Assembly: GCF_017876755.1 (NCBI RefSeq)
Contig: NZ_JAGIOO010000001.1
Coordinates: forward strand, 5,627,786-5,691,785
DNA length: 64,000 bases
Source of the DNA: Crossiella equi
GTDB taxonomy: Bacteria; Actinomycetota; Actinomycetes; Mycobacteriales; Pseudonocardiaceae
Direction of reading: 5' to 3'
The notes under the pieces: generated by a model
Seen by the model: the letters and a program-made list of their open reading frames with translations, nothing else
Database searches by the model: none
Told to the model about the DNA's origin: nothing
Part shown: in pieces, positions 1 to 9,991 of the stretch
How the letters are laid out: each line of letters opens with the position of its first letter
Numbering within the stretch: the stretch's first letter is position 1
Program-made: the position numbers and the translations under genes

Positions 1-2
1 TC

Positions 3-995
<993 letters not shown>

Positions 996-1011
996 GCATT
1001 ACCCTCTTCGC

Positions 1012-1902
1012 GTGACTGAGATTCCGGCACCGGCCGGGCCGCAGGGCTCCGCGCTCCTCGGCCCGGCCGACGTGCGTCGGTTGGCCGCCGACCTCGACGT
1101 GCGCCCCACCAAGAAGCTGGGGCAGAACTTCGTGCACGACCCCAACACGGTGCGCCGCATCGTGTGGGAGGCAGGCCTGTCCGCCGACGACGTGGTGCTG
1201 GAGGTCGGGCCCGGCCTCGGCTCGCTCACCCTGGCCCTGCTGCCCGCCTGCGCGTCCGTGGTCGCGGTGGAGATCGACCCGGTGCTGGCCGGGCTGCTGC
1301 CGAACACCGCCGCCGAGCGCGCCCCGGAGCTGGCCGCGAACCTGCGGGTGGTCCTGGCCGACGCGATGCGCGTGCGCGCCGCCGACCTCGGCGAGCCCGC
1401 CCCCACCGCGCTGGTGGCCAACCTGCCCTACAACGTCGCGGTGCCCGTGGTGCTGCACCTGCTGGCCGAGCTGCCCTCGTTGCAGCGCGGGCTGGTCATG
1501 GTCCAGGCCGAGGTCGCCGACCGCCTGGCCGCGGGCCCGGGCAGCCGCATCTACGGCGTGCCCAGCGTCAAGGCCGCCTGGTACGCCGCCATGCGCCGGG
1601 CCTCCGCGGTCCCGCGCAACGTGTTCTGGCCGGTGCCCAACGTCGATTCCGCCCTGGTCGCCTTCACCCGCCGCCCGGAGCCCGAGGGGGCCACCAAGCA
1701 GGCCGTGTTCGCCGCCATCGAGGCCGCCTTCGCCCAGCGCCGCAAGACCCTGCGCGCCGCCCTGGCCACCTGGGCGGGCTCGGCCGAGCGCGCGGGCCGG
1801 GTGCTCGCCGCCGCGGGCATCGACCCCAGCACCCGGGGCGAGCAGCTCGACGTCACCGGCTTCGTCCGGATCGCCAAGGCCGAGGCCGAGCTCGGGGAAT
1901 AA
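1012..1902 (+). CDS. rsmA: 16S rRNA adenine(1518/1519)-N6-dimethyltransferase RsmA (KsgA)
   Basis: Dimethylates two adjacent adenines in the 3'-terminal hairpin of 16S rRNA during 30S maturation, using SAM. 296 residues, the usual family size. Motifs in order: [10 protein letters not shown] near residue 38, the SAM-binding [10 protein letters not shown] near 63, and the target-base motif NLPYNVAVP near 135. The GTG at 1012 is preferred because the frame upstream is the rpfB reading region and the family normally has about 20-40 residues before LGQNF. It follows rpfB by 16 bases and is probably co-transcribed with it. Confidence 0.95.
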   Translation: MTEIPAPAGPQGSALLGPADVRRLAADLDVRPTKKLGQNFVHDPNTVRRIVWEAGLSADDVVLEVGPGLGSLTLALLPACASVVAVEIDPVLAGLLPNTAAERAPELAANLRVVLADAMRVRAADLGEPAPTALVANLPYNVAVPVVLHLLAELPSLQRGLVMVQAEVADRLAAGPGSRIYGVPSVKAAWYAAMRRASAVPRNVFWPVPNVDSALVAFTRRPEPEGATKQAVFAAIEAAFAQRRKTLRAALATWAGSAERAGRVLAAAGIDPSTRGEQLDVTGFVRIAKAEAELGE

Positions 1903-2008
1903 CCACGCTGGGTCGAGCGTTGGACTACGAGGTGTGTCCGCCACGCGGCGCTGTCCGGTCACCACGTGTGATGTGGCGAACGAACCACGGCCAAACGGGC
2001 GGATCCAC

Positions 2009-2040
2009 TTGCAATTTTTCACCGCAGTCCGCTGTACTGT
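2009..2040 (+). promoter_or_regulatory. Putative promoter of the metNIQ leader
   Basis: A -10-like TACTGT lies at 2035-2040 and a TTGCAA at 2009-2014 could serve as -35, though the 20-base spacer is long. A start about 7 bases after the -10 falls at 2047-2048, immediately before the first paired base of the riboswitch. Seen in sequence; function inferred. Confidence 0.45.
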
Positions 2041-2048
2041 TCGAGTAA

Positions 2049-2135
2049 TCCATCCCGAGCGGCCGAGAGACCTGGATCTGTGACGCCGCAGCAACCACCC
2101 GGTGACGGGCAGGTGCTACCGCCAGGAGCGATGGA
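2049..2135 (+). promoter_or_regulatory. SAM riboswitch (S-box, SAM-I-like)
   Basis: Cis-acting RNA that binds S-adenosylmethionine and turns off methionine genes. The S-box core is readable in order: GAGAGACCTGG, GACGCCGCAGCAACC and AGGTGCTACCGCC. A closing P1 helix can form perfectly between TCCATC (2049-2054) and GATGGA (2130-2135). The next functional genes are metN, metI and metQ, the expected regulon. The 3' strand of P1 contains the GGA of the Shine-Dalgarno for the short ORF that starts at 2142, so ligand-stabilised P1 would hide that ribosome site. SAM-I versus the related SAM-I/IV form cannot be decided without a covariance search. Confidence 0.85.
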
Positions 2136-2141
2136 GCAGAC

Positions 2142-2219
2142 ATGAAGCTCATGCGCGTGCTGACGCGTCGACGGGTTGTCGATCACGGCCGCCGCACGGT
2201 CACGGGTTGTCGGTGCTGA
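2142..2219 (+). CDS. Putative sulfur-gene leader peptide (25 aa)
   Basis: A short ORF with an ATG at 2142 and GGAG at 2133-2136, five bases away. It encodes a 25-residue basic peptide containing LTRRRVVDHGRR and ending GCRC. Actinomycete sulfur-metabolism operons often start with annotated leader peptides of the pattern RRHVD...R...C, and this resembles them. It sits between the riboswitch and metN and ends 131 bases before metN. Terminal Cys codons could sense cysteinyl-tRNA or cysteine supply by ribosome stalling, which is inference. Its ribosome site overlaps the riboswitch P1 helix. Confidence 0.6.
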   Translation: MKLMRVLTRRRVVDHGRRTVTGCRC

Positions 2220-2283
2220 CCGGCACGTCCCCGGCCTGACGGCTCATCTCTCCTTTCCCCACCCACGCTCTACCCGCAACCTC

Positions 2284-2299
2284 GTCCTGTCCGCAGGAC
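2284..2299 (+). promoter_or_regulatory. Perfect hairpin in the metN leader
   Basis: GTCCTG-TCCG-CAGGAC forms a perfect 6-bp stem with a 4-base loop between the leader peptide and metN. No U-tract follows, so it is not an intrinsic terminator as written. It may be part of an attenuation switch coupled to translation of the leader peptide. Confidence 0.35.
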
Positions 2300-2350
2300 A
2301 TCGGTGCGTGCGGGCCGCCGAGCGCGGCTTCGCCCTGCCATGGAGACATC

Positions 2351-3373
2351 GTGATCACAGTTGAGAACCTGACCAAGGCCTACCGGGGCCGCAGCGGAAC
2401 GACCGTCGCACTCGACGGCGTCTCGCTCCAGGTCCCCGCTGGGACGGTGTGCGGCGTCGTCGGCGAGTCCGGCGCGGGCAAGTCCACGCTGGCCCGGTGC
2501 ATCGCGCTGCTGGAGCAGCCCGACTCCGGCGGCATCCTGGTCGACGGCACCGACCTGGTGACGCTGCGCGGGTCCGCGCTGCGCGCCGCCCGCCGCCAGA
2601 TCGGCGTGGTGCCGCAGAACGAGTCGCTGCTGCGCCAGCGCACCGCCGCGGGCAACATCGCGCTGCCGCTGGAGGCCGCCGGTGCCCCGGTGGAGGCCCG
2701 TCGCAAGCGCGTGGTGGAGCTGCTGGACCTGGTCGGCCTGGCCGACAAGGCGGGCAACTACCCCGACCAGCTCTCCGGTGGCCAGCGCCAGCGCGTGGCC
2801 ATCGCCCGTGCCCTGGCCGCGAACCCGTCGGTGCTGCTGGCCGACGAGCCGACCTCCGCGCTGGACCCCGACACCACCGCCTCGGTGCTGACCGTGCTGG
2901 ACCGCGCCCGCGCCGAGCTGGGCGTGACCGTGCTCGTGGTCACCCACGACATGGGCGTGGTGCGCCGCATCTGCGACGACGTCGCGGTGCTGGACCGCGG
3001 TCAGGTCGTGGAGCACGGCAAGGTGCTGGACCTGGTCACCCAGTCCGGCAGCCGCACCGCGGGCGCGCTGCTGCCCGGCGTCGAGGACATCGTGCGAGCC
3101 TCCGATGTGGACGGTCGGTTCGACCGGGTGGCCGACGTCGTGCTGGTCGGCTTCGCCGCCGTCGGCGCGCTGCTGCCCGAGGCGGCCAGCCGCTTCGAGG
3201 TGGACCTGAACCTGCTGGGCGGTGGCATGACCCGCCTCGCCGACACCCCCGTGGCCCGCTTCCGGGTCGCGTTGACCGGAGCCAACGCCGACTCCGCCTT
3301 CGACTGGATCGCCGACCGCGGTGCCGTCGTCCGCCGTCGGCCGACTGTGCTCGCTGGAGGAGCAGCCGCGTGA
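2351..3373 (+). CDS. metN: Methionine ABC transporter ATP-binding protein MetN
   Basis: ATPase of the D/L-methionine importer, on the cytoplasmic side of MetI. 340 residues, usual for MetN. Walker A GESGAGKST near residue 38, signature LSGGQRQRVAIARALA near 142, Walker B VLLADEPTSALDP near 160, and a C-terminal NIL-type regulatory domain (about residues 255-335) that in known MetN proteins binds methionine and causes transinhibition. GTG start with GGAG at 2342-2345. Its stop overlaps the GTG of metI (GTGA). Placement behind a SAM riboswitch agrees with the function. Confidence 0.95.
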   Translation: MITVENLTKAYRGRSGTTVALDGVSLQVPAGTVCGVVGESGAGKSTLARCIALLEQPDSGGILVDGTDLVTLRGSALRAARRQIGVVPQNESLLRQRTAAGNIALPLEAAGAPVEARRKRVVELLDLVGLADKAGNYPDQLSGGQRQRVAIARALAANPSVLLADEPTSALDPDTTASVLTVLDRARAELGVTVLVVTHDMGVVRRICDDVAVLDRGQVVEHGKVLDLVTQSGSRTAGALLPGVEDIVRASDVDGRFDRVADVVLVGFAAVGALLPEAASRFEVDLNLLGGGMTRLADTPVARFRVALTGANADSAFDWIADRGAVVRRRPTVLAGGAAA

Positions 3374-4053
3374 AAGAAGCAACACCCTGGGCGGAAGTGT
3401 TCGACAAGCTCGCCCAGGCGGGGGCCGAGACCGGCCTGATGGTCGGGCTCGGCACCCTCTTCGCGGTGCTCGGCGGCCTGCCCCTCGGCGTCCTGCTGCA
3501 CAACAGCGCGCCGGGCGGCCTGGCCCCGCAGCCCGTGGTCAACCGAGTGCTGGGCTTCGTCGTCGACCTGACCCGGTCGCTGCCGTTCATCATCCTGCTG
3601 GTCGCGCTCATCCCGGTCACCCGGGCGATCGCGGGCAGCTACATCGGCAGCGGACCGGCGGTCGTCCCGCTGGCCATCGGCGCCGTCCCGTTCCTCGCGC
3701 GCCTGGTGCAGTCCGCGCTGCGCGAGGTCCCGGCGGGCGTCGTGGAGGCCGCGCTGACCACCGGCGCGAGCAAGCCCAAGATCGTGCGCAGCGTCCTGGT
3801 GAAGGAGGCCGGGCCCTCGCTCATCGCGGCGGTCGGCGTCACCGCGGTCGCGCTCGTCGGCTACTCCGCCATGGCGGGCGCCGTCGGTGGTGGTGGCCTG
3901 GGCAACCTGGCCATCACCTACGGCTACCAGCGCTTCGACTCCCGGCTGCTCTACAGCTCGGTGATCGCCCTGGCCGCACTCACCTTCCTCGTCCAGTACC
4001 TCTTCGATCTTGTTTCGCGCACGGTAGACCGGCGCCGCCAGATCACCGTCTAG
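3370..4053 (+). CDS. metI: Methionine ABC transporter permease MetI
   Basis: Membrane channel subunit of the methionine importer; two copies pair with MetN. 227 residues with about five membrane segments and the permease EAA-loop (EAALTTGASKPKIVRSVLVKEA near residues 125-145), which contacts the ATPase. GTG at 3370 overlaps the metN stop by four bases, so translation is likely coupled. metQ follows 14 bases after the stop. Length and order (N-I-Q) are standard. Confidence 0.93.
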   Translation: MKEATPWAEVFDKLAQAGAETGLMVGLGTLFAVLGGLPLGVLLHNSAPGGLAPQPVVNRVLGFVVDLTRSLPFIILLVALIPVTRAIAGSYIGSGPAVVPLAIGAVPFLARLVQSALREVPAGVVEAALTTGASKPKIVRSVLVKEAGPSLIAAVGVTAVALVGYSAMAGAVGGGGLGNLAITYGYQRFDSRLLYSSVIALAALTFLVQYLFDLVSRTVDRRRQITV

Positions 4054-4067
4054 AAAGGACACCCGCC

Positions 4068-4877
4068 GTGCGGGTCCGCACCCTCATCGCCACCGCCGTC
4101 ACCGCCGTGCTCACCCTGACCGCCTGCGGCGCCCCGGACAACGCCGCCAACCAGGACGCGCCGATCCGCGTCGCGGTCAGCCCGGTGCCCCACGCCAAGA
4201 TCCTCAACTGGGTCAAGGACAACCTCGCCGCGAGCAAGGGCCTCAAGATCGAGGTCGTGGAGTTCCAGGACTACGTGCTGCCCAACACCTCGCTGGTGGA
4301 CAAGCAGCTGGAGGCCAACTACTTCCAGCACGTGCCGTACCTGACCAACTTCAACTCCGAGCGCGGCGCGGACCTGAAGTTCCTCGCCCCGGTCCACATC
4401 GAACCGCTGGCGGTCTTCTCCAACAAGGTCAAGAACATCGCCGACCTCCCGCAGGGCGGCAAGGTGGCGCTGTCCAACGACGCGGCCAACCAGACCCGCG
4501 CCCTGGTCCTGCTCCAGGCGAACAACGTCATCAAGCTGAAGCCGGGCACCGAGCAGGCCGCGGCACTGCGCGACATCGCGGAGAACCCGAAGAACCTGCA
4601 GTTCGTGGAACTGGAGCCCGCCCAGCTGGCCCGCAGCCTGGACGACACCGCGGCCAGCGTGGTGAACGGCAACTACGCCATCGACGCCAAGCTGGACCCG
4701 ATCAACGGCTCGCTGGCCGTGGAGAAGGCCGAGGGCAACCCGTACGCGAACGGCCTGGTCACGCGGCCCGAGCTGACCGAGGACAAGCGGGTGAAGGCAC
4801 TGACCGAGCTGCTGACCTCGCAGCAGACGAAGGACTACATCAAGAAGGAGTTCGGCGGAGCGGTCATCGGTGTCTGA
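4068..4877 (+). CDS. metQ: Methionine-binding lipoprotein MetQ
   Basis: Extracytoplasmic binding protein that delivers methionine to MetNI. 269 residues; a signal peptide ends in the lipobox LTAC, so the mature protein begins with a lipid-modified Cys near residue 19. NlpA/MetQ family features include VSPVPHAKIL, the region EVVEFQDYVLPN, and NYFQHVPYL. GTG at 4068 preceded by AAAGGA. Last gene of the metNIQ unit; a large palindrome starts 20 bases after its stop and may end the transcript. Confidence 0.94.
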   Translation: MRVRTLIATAVTAVLTLTACGAPDNAANQDAPIRVAVSPVPHAKILNWVKDNLAASKGLKIEVVEFQDYVLPNTSLVDKQLEANYFQHVPYLTNFNSERGADLKFLAPVHIEPLAVFSNKVKNIADLPQGGKVALSNDAANQTRALVLLQANNVIKLKPGTEQAAALRDIAENPKNLQFVELEPAQLARSLDDTAASVVNGNYAIDAKLDPINGSLAVEKAEGNPYANGLVTRPELTEDKRVKALTELLTSQQTKDYIKKEFGGAVIGV

Positions 4878-4897
4878 TTGGCGCGCTCCGCGCGCGG

Positions 4898-4994
4898 GTG
4901 TTTTTCGCTCCTGAGTGACCTCGCCGCGCCCTCGCCACGCGCGAAGCGAGCTTCGGCGTGTCGAGGGCGCGGCAAGGTCACGCGAAAAACACAC
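4898..4994. repeat. Large imperfect palindrome downstream of metQ (possible terminator or dispersed repeat)
   Basis: Two arms form a cruciform of nearly 100 bases. The core arms 4915-4934 (GTGACCTCGCCGCGCCCTCG) and 4962-4981 pair at 19 of 20 positions. Outside them GTGTTTTTCG (4898-4907) faces CGAAAAACAC (4983-4992), and inside CACGC/GCGTG and GAAG/CTTC continue the stem. The outer arms hold the T/A tract that a bidirectional terminator would use. The rest of the 4878-5194 gap holds only a smaller hairpin around TTCG at 5013-5036 and the ispE promoter region. Whether this is repeated elsewhere in the genome cannot be seen here. Confidence 0.6.
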
Positions 4995-5194
4995 AAGCGC
5001 GTGGGGGGCGGGGGTGTCGCCTTCGGCGCCACACCACGCCTCGCCGTACGGCAGCAGAAGCAATGCGGTGGCCGAAGTGAAGCGGCAGTGCACGCCCGGC
5101 TCTTGCCCAGGACACTTTCCGCCAACCGGCAGAAAGTAGTGACCGGGTCATGAGCCGGGCGTGTTTTGTCGATCGAGCACGTACGCTGGTGGAC

Positions 5195-6160
5195 GTGCTG
5201 GCAGTCGTCCCACCCCCGGTCATCGTCCGCGCCCCGTCCAAGGTCAACGTGCACCTTGCGGTCGGAGACGTGCGCCCGGACGGCTACCACGACCTGATGA
5301 CCGTCTTCCAGGCCCTGTCCCTGAACGACGAGGTCACGGTGGCCGCGGCCGAGGAGCCCGGCATCGAGGTGCTCGGCGACAGCGCGGACATGGTGCCCGC
5401 CGACTTCTCCAACCTGGCCTGGAAGGCCGTCGAGGCGCTGGCCGAGTACGTCGGCCGCGACCCCAAGGACCCCCGGGTGCGGGTGTCCATCCGCAAGGGC
5501 ATCCCGGTCGCGGGCGGCATGGCCGGTGGCAGCGCGGACGCCGCCGCCACCCTGGTCGGCCTGGCCGCGCTCTGGAAGCTCGAGATCGGCAAGGACGAGC
5601 TGGGCGACGTGGCCGCCGCCCTGGGCGCGGACGTGCCGTTCTGCCTGCACGGCGGCACCGCGCTCGGCTCCGGCCGGGGCGACCGCCTGGTGCCGGTGCT
5701 GGCCCGCCACCAGTTCCACTGGGTGCTGGCCCTGGACCACGAGGGGCTGTCCACGCCCTCGGTGTTCAAGGAGCTGGACCGGCTGCGCGAGGAGGGCGAC
5801 CCGCCGCGCGTGGGTGCGGTGGAGCCCGTCGTCGAGGCGCTGGCCACCGGTGACCCGCGCCAGCTGGCGCTGCTGCTCGGCAACGACCTGCAGGCCGCGG
5901 CCGTCTCGCTGCGCCCCCGCCTGCGCCGCACGCTGCGCGCCGGGGTCGACGCGGGCGCGCTCGCGGGCATCGTGTCCGGCTCCGGCCCGACCTGCGCGTT
6001 CCTCTGCCTGGACGCCGACTCGGCGGTCCGGGTCGCCGCGGAGCTGTCCGGGGTCGGCGTGTGCCGTACCGTGCGGGTGGCACAGGGCCCGGTGCACGGC
6101 GCCCGGGTGATGAGCGTGGACGAGGCCCCTCGTCCGGCCCCGCCCGAGGTGCACGCGTAG
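5195..6160 (+). CDS. ispE: 4-(cytidine 5'-diphospho)-2-C-methyl-D-erythritol kinase IspE
   Basis: GHMP-family kinase that phosphorylates CDP-methylerythritol in the MEP route to isoprenoids. From the GTG at 5195 it has 321 residues. Visible motifs: [13 protein letters not shown] at the N terminus, the ATP-binding [17 protein letters not shown] near residue 105, and the C-terminal [20 protein letters not shown] box at 5182-5187 lies 7 bases before this GTG, fitting leaderless initiation. An upstream ATG at 5150 would add 15 residues and is the alternative. The gene is separated from rsmA by the metNIQ insertion, unlike in mycobacteria. Confidence 0.93.
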   Translation: MLAVVPPPVIVRAPSKVNVHLAVGDVRPDGYHDLMTVFQALSLNDEVTVAAAEEPGIEVLGDSADMVPADFSNLAWKAVEALAEYVGRDPKDPRVRVSIRKGIPVAGGMAGGSADAAATLVGLAALWKLEIGKDELGDVAAALGADVPFCLHGGTALGSGRGDRLVPVLARHQFHWVLALDHEGLSTPSVFKELDRLREEGDPPRVGAVEPVVEALATGDPRQLALLLGNDLQAAAVSLRPRLRRTLRAGVDAGALAGIVSGSGPTCAFLCLDADSAVRVAAELSGVGVCRTVRVAQGPVHGARVMSVDEAPRPAPPEVHA

Positions 6161-6199
6161 CCCCACCGCGCACCCCACAACTGGAGAACCCGAAACTTC

Positions 6200-8002
<1,803 letters not shown>

Positions 8003-8009
8003 TGCCGGG

Positions 8010-8076
8010 GCGCCAAACTGCATCTACCGTGTAGTTTGGCGCTCATTAGGCGCGTCAAACTAAATCTTTAGCGTAG
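8010..8076 (+). promoter_or_regulatory. Duplicated putative operator and hairpin upstream of the AbiE pair
   Basis: Two imperfect direct copies of GCGC(GT)CAAACTnnATCTnnnGnGTAG occur at 8010-8034 and 8050-8076. The first copy also forms an inverted repeat, GCGCCAAACT (8010-8019) with AGTTTGGCGC (8033-8042), which could also end the ABC-F transcript. The second copy lies just before a TACACT box at 8084-8089. Known AbiEi antitoxins repress their own promoter by binding inverted repeats, so an operator role is plausible. Confidence 0.5.
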
Positions 8077-8095
8077 CTAGACGTACACTGGCTTG

Positions 8096-8689
8096 GTGGT
8101 AGCCCACCCGGGAGAGCTACGCCGCATGATCATGGGAGTCGCCCTGACCCAGTGCGGCTACTTCACCGCGCAGCAGGCCGTCGCCGCCGGGTACTCCCAC
8201 CAGGCGCAGAACTACCACGTGCGCCAGGGAAACTGGCACCGAGAGGGTCGTGCTCTGTTCCGCCTGCCGGGCTGGCCGGACTCGGACCGGGACATCTACG
8301 TCCGCTGGCGGCTCTGGAGCGGAGACCGGGCGGTGGTCTCCCACGAGTCGGCGCTGGCGGTCCACGACCTGGGCGACGTCAACCCGGCCAAGGTGCACCT
8401 GACCGTGCCCGCCGGTTTCCGGGCCAGGCACGAGGGCGTGGTGCTGCACAAGGCAGACCTGCCAGCCGAGGACATCGAGGACCGGGGCGAGTTCCGCGTG
8501 ACCACGGTGACCCGCACGCTCCTCGACACCGCCGCCGGGCAGACCAGCCAGGAACAGCTGGACACCGCCGTGACCGAAGCCCTGACGCGTGGGCTGATCT
8601 CGCCCCGCCGCATCCGCGAACGCTCCGATACACACGGGAACCGTGCGGCCCTGCGCGTCGAACGCGCACTCGGGGCGGCGGGCCGGTGA
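8096..8689 (+). CDS. AbiEi-type antitoxin / transcriptional repressor
   Basis: Antitoxin of a type IV AbiE toxin-antitoxin system. 197 residues from the GTG at 8096. The N-terminal quarter reads as a winged-helix DNA-binding domain (GYFTAQQAVAAGYSHQAQNYH, then RLPGWP), followed by the AbiEi antitoxin region (SHESALAVHDLGDVNPAKVHLTVP). A TACACT box at 8084-8089 is 6 bases before the GTG, so the mRNA may be leaderless; TTG at 8093 and ATGs at 8126 and 8132 are alternative starts. The stop overlaps the toxin GTG by four bases. The duplicated repeats just upstream are candidate binding sites. Confidence 0.8.
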   Translation: MVAHPGELRRMIMGVALTQCGYFTAQQAVAAGYSHQAQNYHVRQGNWHREGRALFRLPGWPDSDRDIYVRWRLWSGDRAVVSHESALAVHDLGDVNPAKVHLTVPAGFRARHEGVVLHKADLPAEDIEDRGEFRVTTVTRTLLDTAAGQTSQEQLDTAVTEALTRGLISPRRIRERSDTHGNRAALRVERALGAAGR

Positions 8690-9534
8690 GCACCAACCCG
8701 GCCGCGCTGCGGGCCAGGCTCGACGCACGCCTCAAGACCGACTCGGCTGATCGCGCCATTGACGTGAACCGGTTGCGCAGGCAGCTCGCCTTCGAGCGCA
8801 TCCTGGTGCGCCTGGGCGAGGACTGGGTGCTCAAGGGCGGACTGGCCCTGGAGTTCCGGCTGCGCAACCAGTGCCGTGCCACCCGAGATCTCGACCTCGC
8901 GCTGCTCGGCCAGGCCGAGGACGGCGAGAGGGTTCGTGAGCACCTCATCGACGCCTTCGCCGAGGACCCGCAAGATGATCACTTCAGCTTCGTGGTGGGG
9001 CCACCACAGATGCTCGCCGCGGACAGTGCGGGCCGTCCTGGCTGGCGGTTTTCGGTGGAAGCCAGGCTCGCGGGCCGCAGCTTCGTGCATGTCCGGGTGG
9101 ACGTAGTCGCGCGGGCCGAGGAGATCGCCGATGGGGTCGAACGCCTGACGCTGCCGTCCGGCCTGGGCTTCGCGGGGTACCCGCCCGCCATCTCCGTGCT
9201 CGCCATCGACGTGCACCAGCACGCTGCGGAGAAGGTCCACGCCCTCACCCGGGACTACGGCGACCGCCCGAACACCAGGACCAAGGACCTCGTCGACCTG
9301 GTCCTGCTGATCGAGCATGAGCTGCTCGACCCCGCCAGGTTGGGCCGAAGGCTGCGGACGGTGTTCGACGTGCGCGGCACCCACGACCTCCCTCGGCATC
9401 CGCCGACACCCCCGGCCGCCTGGGCGGCCGACTACCTCGCCCTGACCGCCGACCTGGACGTCACCGCGCACACCGTCGAGGCTGCCCACGAGCTGGTGTC
9501 CCGGTGCTGGGCGGACTGGGTCCCAGCCGGGTAG
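8686..9534 (+). CDS. AbiEii-type nucleotidyltransferase toxin
   Basis: Toxin partner of the AbiE system; characterised relatives are nucleotidyltransferases whose activity stops growth, and the family is linked to phage abortive infection. 282 residues. The fold signature is clear: LKGGLALEFRLR near residue 47, followed by ATRDLDLAL, the DxD metal-binding pair. A Lys-rich region near 190 (HAAEKVHALTRDYGDRPNTRTKDLVDLVLL) matches the second conserved block. GTG at 8686 inside the antitoxin stop (GTGA) gives translational coupling. It looks intact. Confidence 0.82.
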   Translation: MSTNPAALRARLDARLKTDSADRAIDVNRLRRQLAFERILVRLGEDWVLKGGLALEFRLRNQCRATRDLDLALLGQAEDGERVREHLIDAFAEDPQDDHFSFVVGPPQMLAADSAGRPGWRFSVEARLAGRSFVHVRVDVVARAEEIADGVERLTLPSGLGFAGYPPAISVLAIDVHQHAAEKVHALTRDYGDRPNTRTKDLVDLVLLIEHELLDPARLGRRLRTVFDVRGTHDLPRHPPTPPAAWAADYLALTADLDVTAHTVEAAHELVSRCWADWVPAG

Positions 9535-9535
9535 C

Positions 9536-9958
9536 TCAGCCCGCCGCGTACTCCCCGACCACGGCCGCGAAGTGCACGTCCCCGTCCTCCGGGCACACCC
9601 ACCTCGCCACGTCCTCCGCCACCTCGGTCACCACCGCGTGCTCGTGCCCCGGGCACCGCGGCACGGCGAAGCCCCGGTGTTCCAGCACCATGGCTTGGAG
9701 CTCCTCGGCGGCCCGCGCGGTGAACTCCGCGTCGGTCTCGGTGGCGCGCGGGCCCTCGCGGCCGACCACGGACTCCCAGCGCTCCGGGTAGAAGGTGATC
9801 TCGTACAGGGCCAGGTCCGGGTGGTCGGACATCATCTCGGCGTAGACCTTGAGGTCCGGGGTGTCCTCGGGGGTGCGGCCCGCCAGGTCCTGGATGACCA
9901 GTTTCGCCGTGGAGATCACGAGTTCGGTCGTTTCGGCGGAAGATCGGGTTTGGGGCAC
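9536..9958 (-). CDS. Hypothetical protein with Cys/His pairs near the C terminus
   Basis: I do not recognise this protein. 141 residues from the GTG at 9958, or 127 from the GTG at 9919. It is acidic, with VVGREGPRATETDAEFTARAAEE mid-way, and near the C terminus has RCPGHEHA and WVCPEDGDVHF, spacing that could bind a metal. A TATCGT box on the minus strand (9965-9970) is 6 bases before the GTG at 9958, favouring the longer form. It is transcribed divergently from the acyl-AMP ligase with only 33 bases between starts, and it ends one base after the AbiEii stop, tail to tail. Confidence 0.65.
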   Translation of the reverse strand: MPQTRSSAETTELVISTAKLVIQDLAGRTPEDTPDLKVYAEMMSDHPDLALYEITFYPERWESVVGREGPRATETDAEFTARAAEELQAMVLEHRGFAVPRCPGHEHAVVTEVAEDVARWVCPEDGDVHFAAVVGEYAAG

Positions 9959-9964
9959 CGCGGA

Positions 9965-9984
9965 ACGATAACTCGCTCTAACCT
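9965..9984. promoter_or_regulatory. Back-to-back putative promoters
   Basis: TATCGT on the minus strand (9965-9970) and TAACCT on the plus strand (9979-9984) each stand 6-7 bases before a GTG (9958 and 9992). Both genes could therefore be transcribed without a leader from one compact divergent control region. Confidence 0.4.
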
Positions 9985-9991
9985 CGGTGGG

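Noticed and set aside
4878-5153. Short open frames on both strands in the metQ-ispE gap
   Set aside because: They translate the arms of the large palindrome and have no homology or ribosome site.
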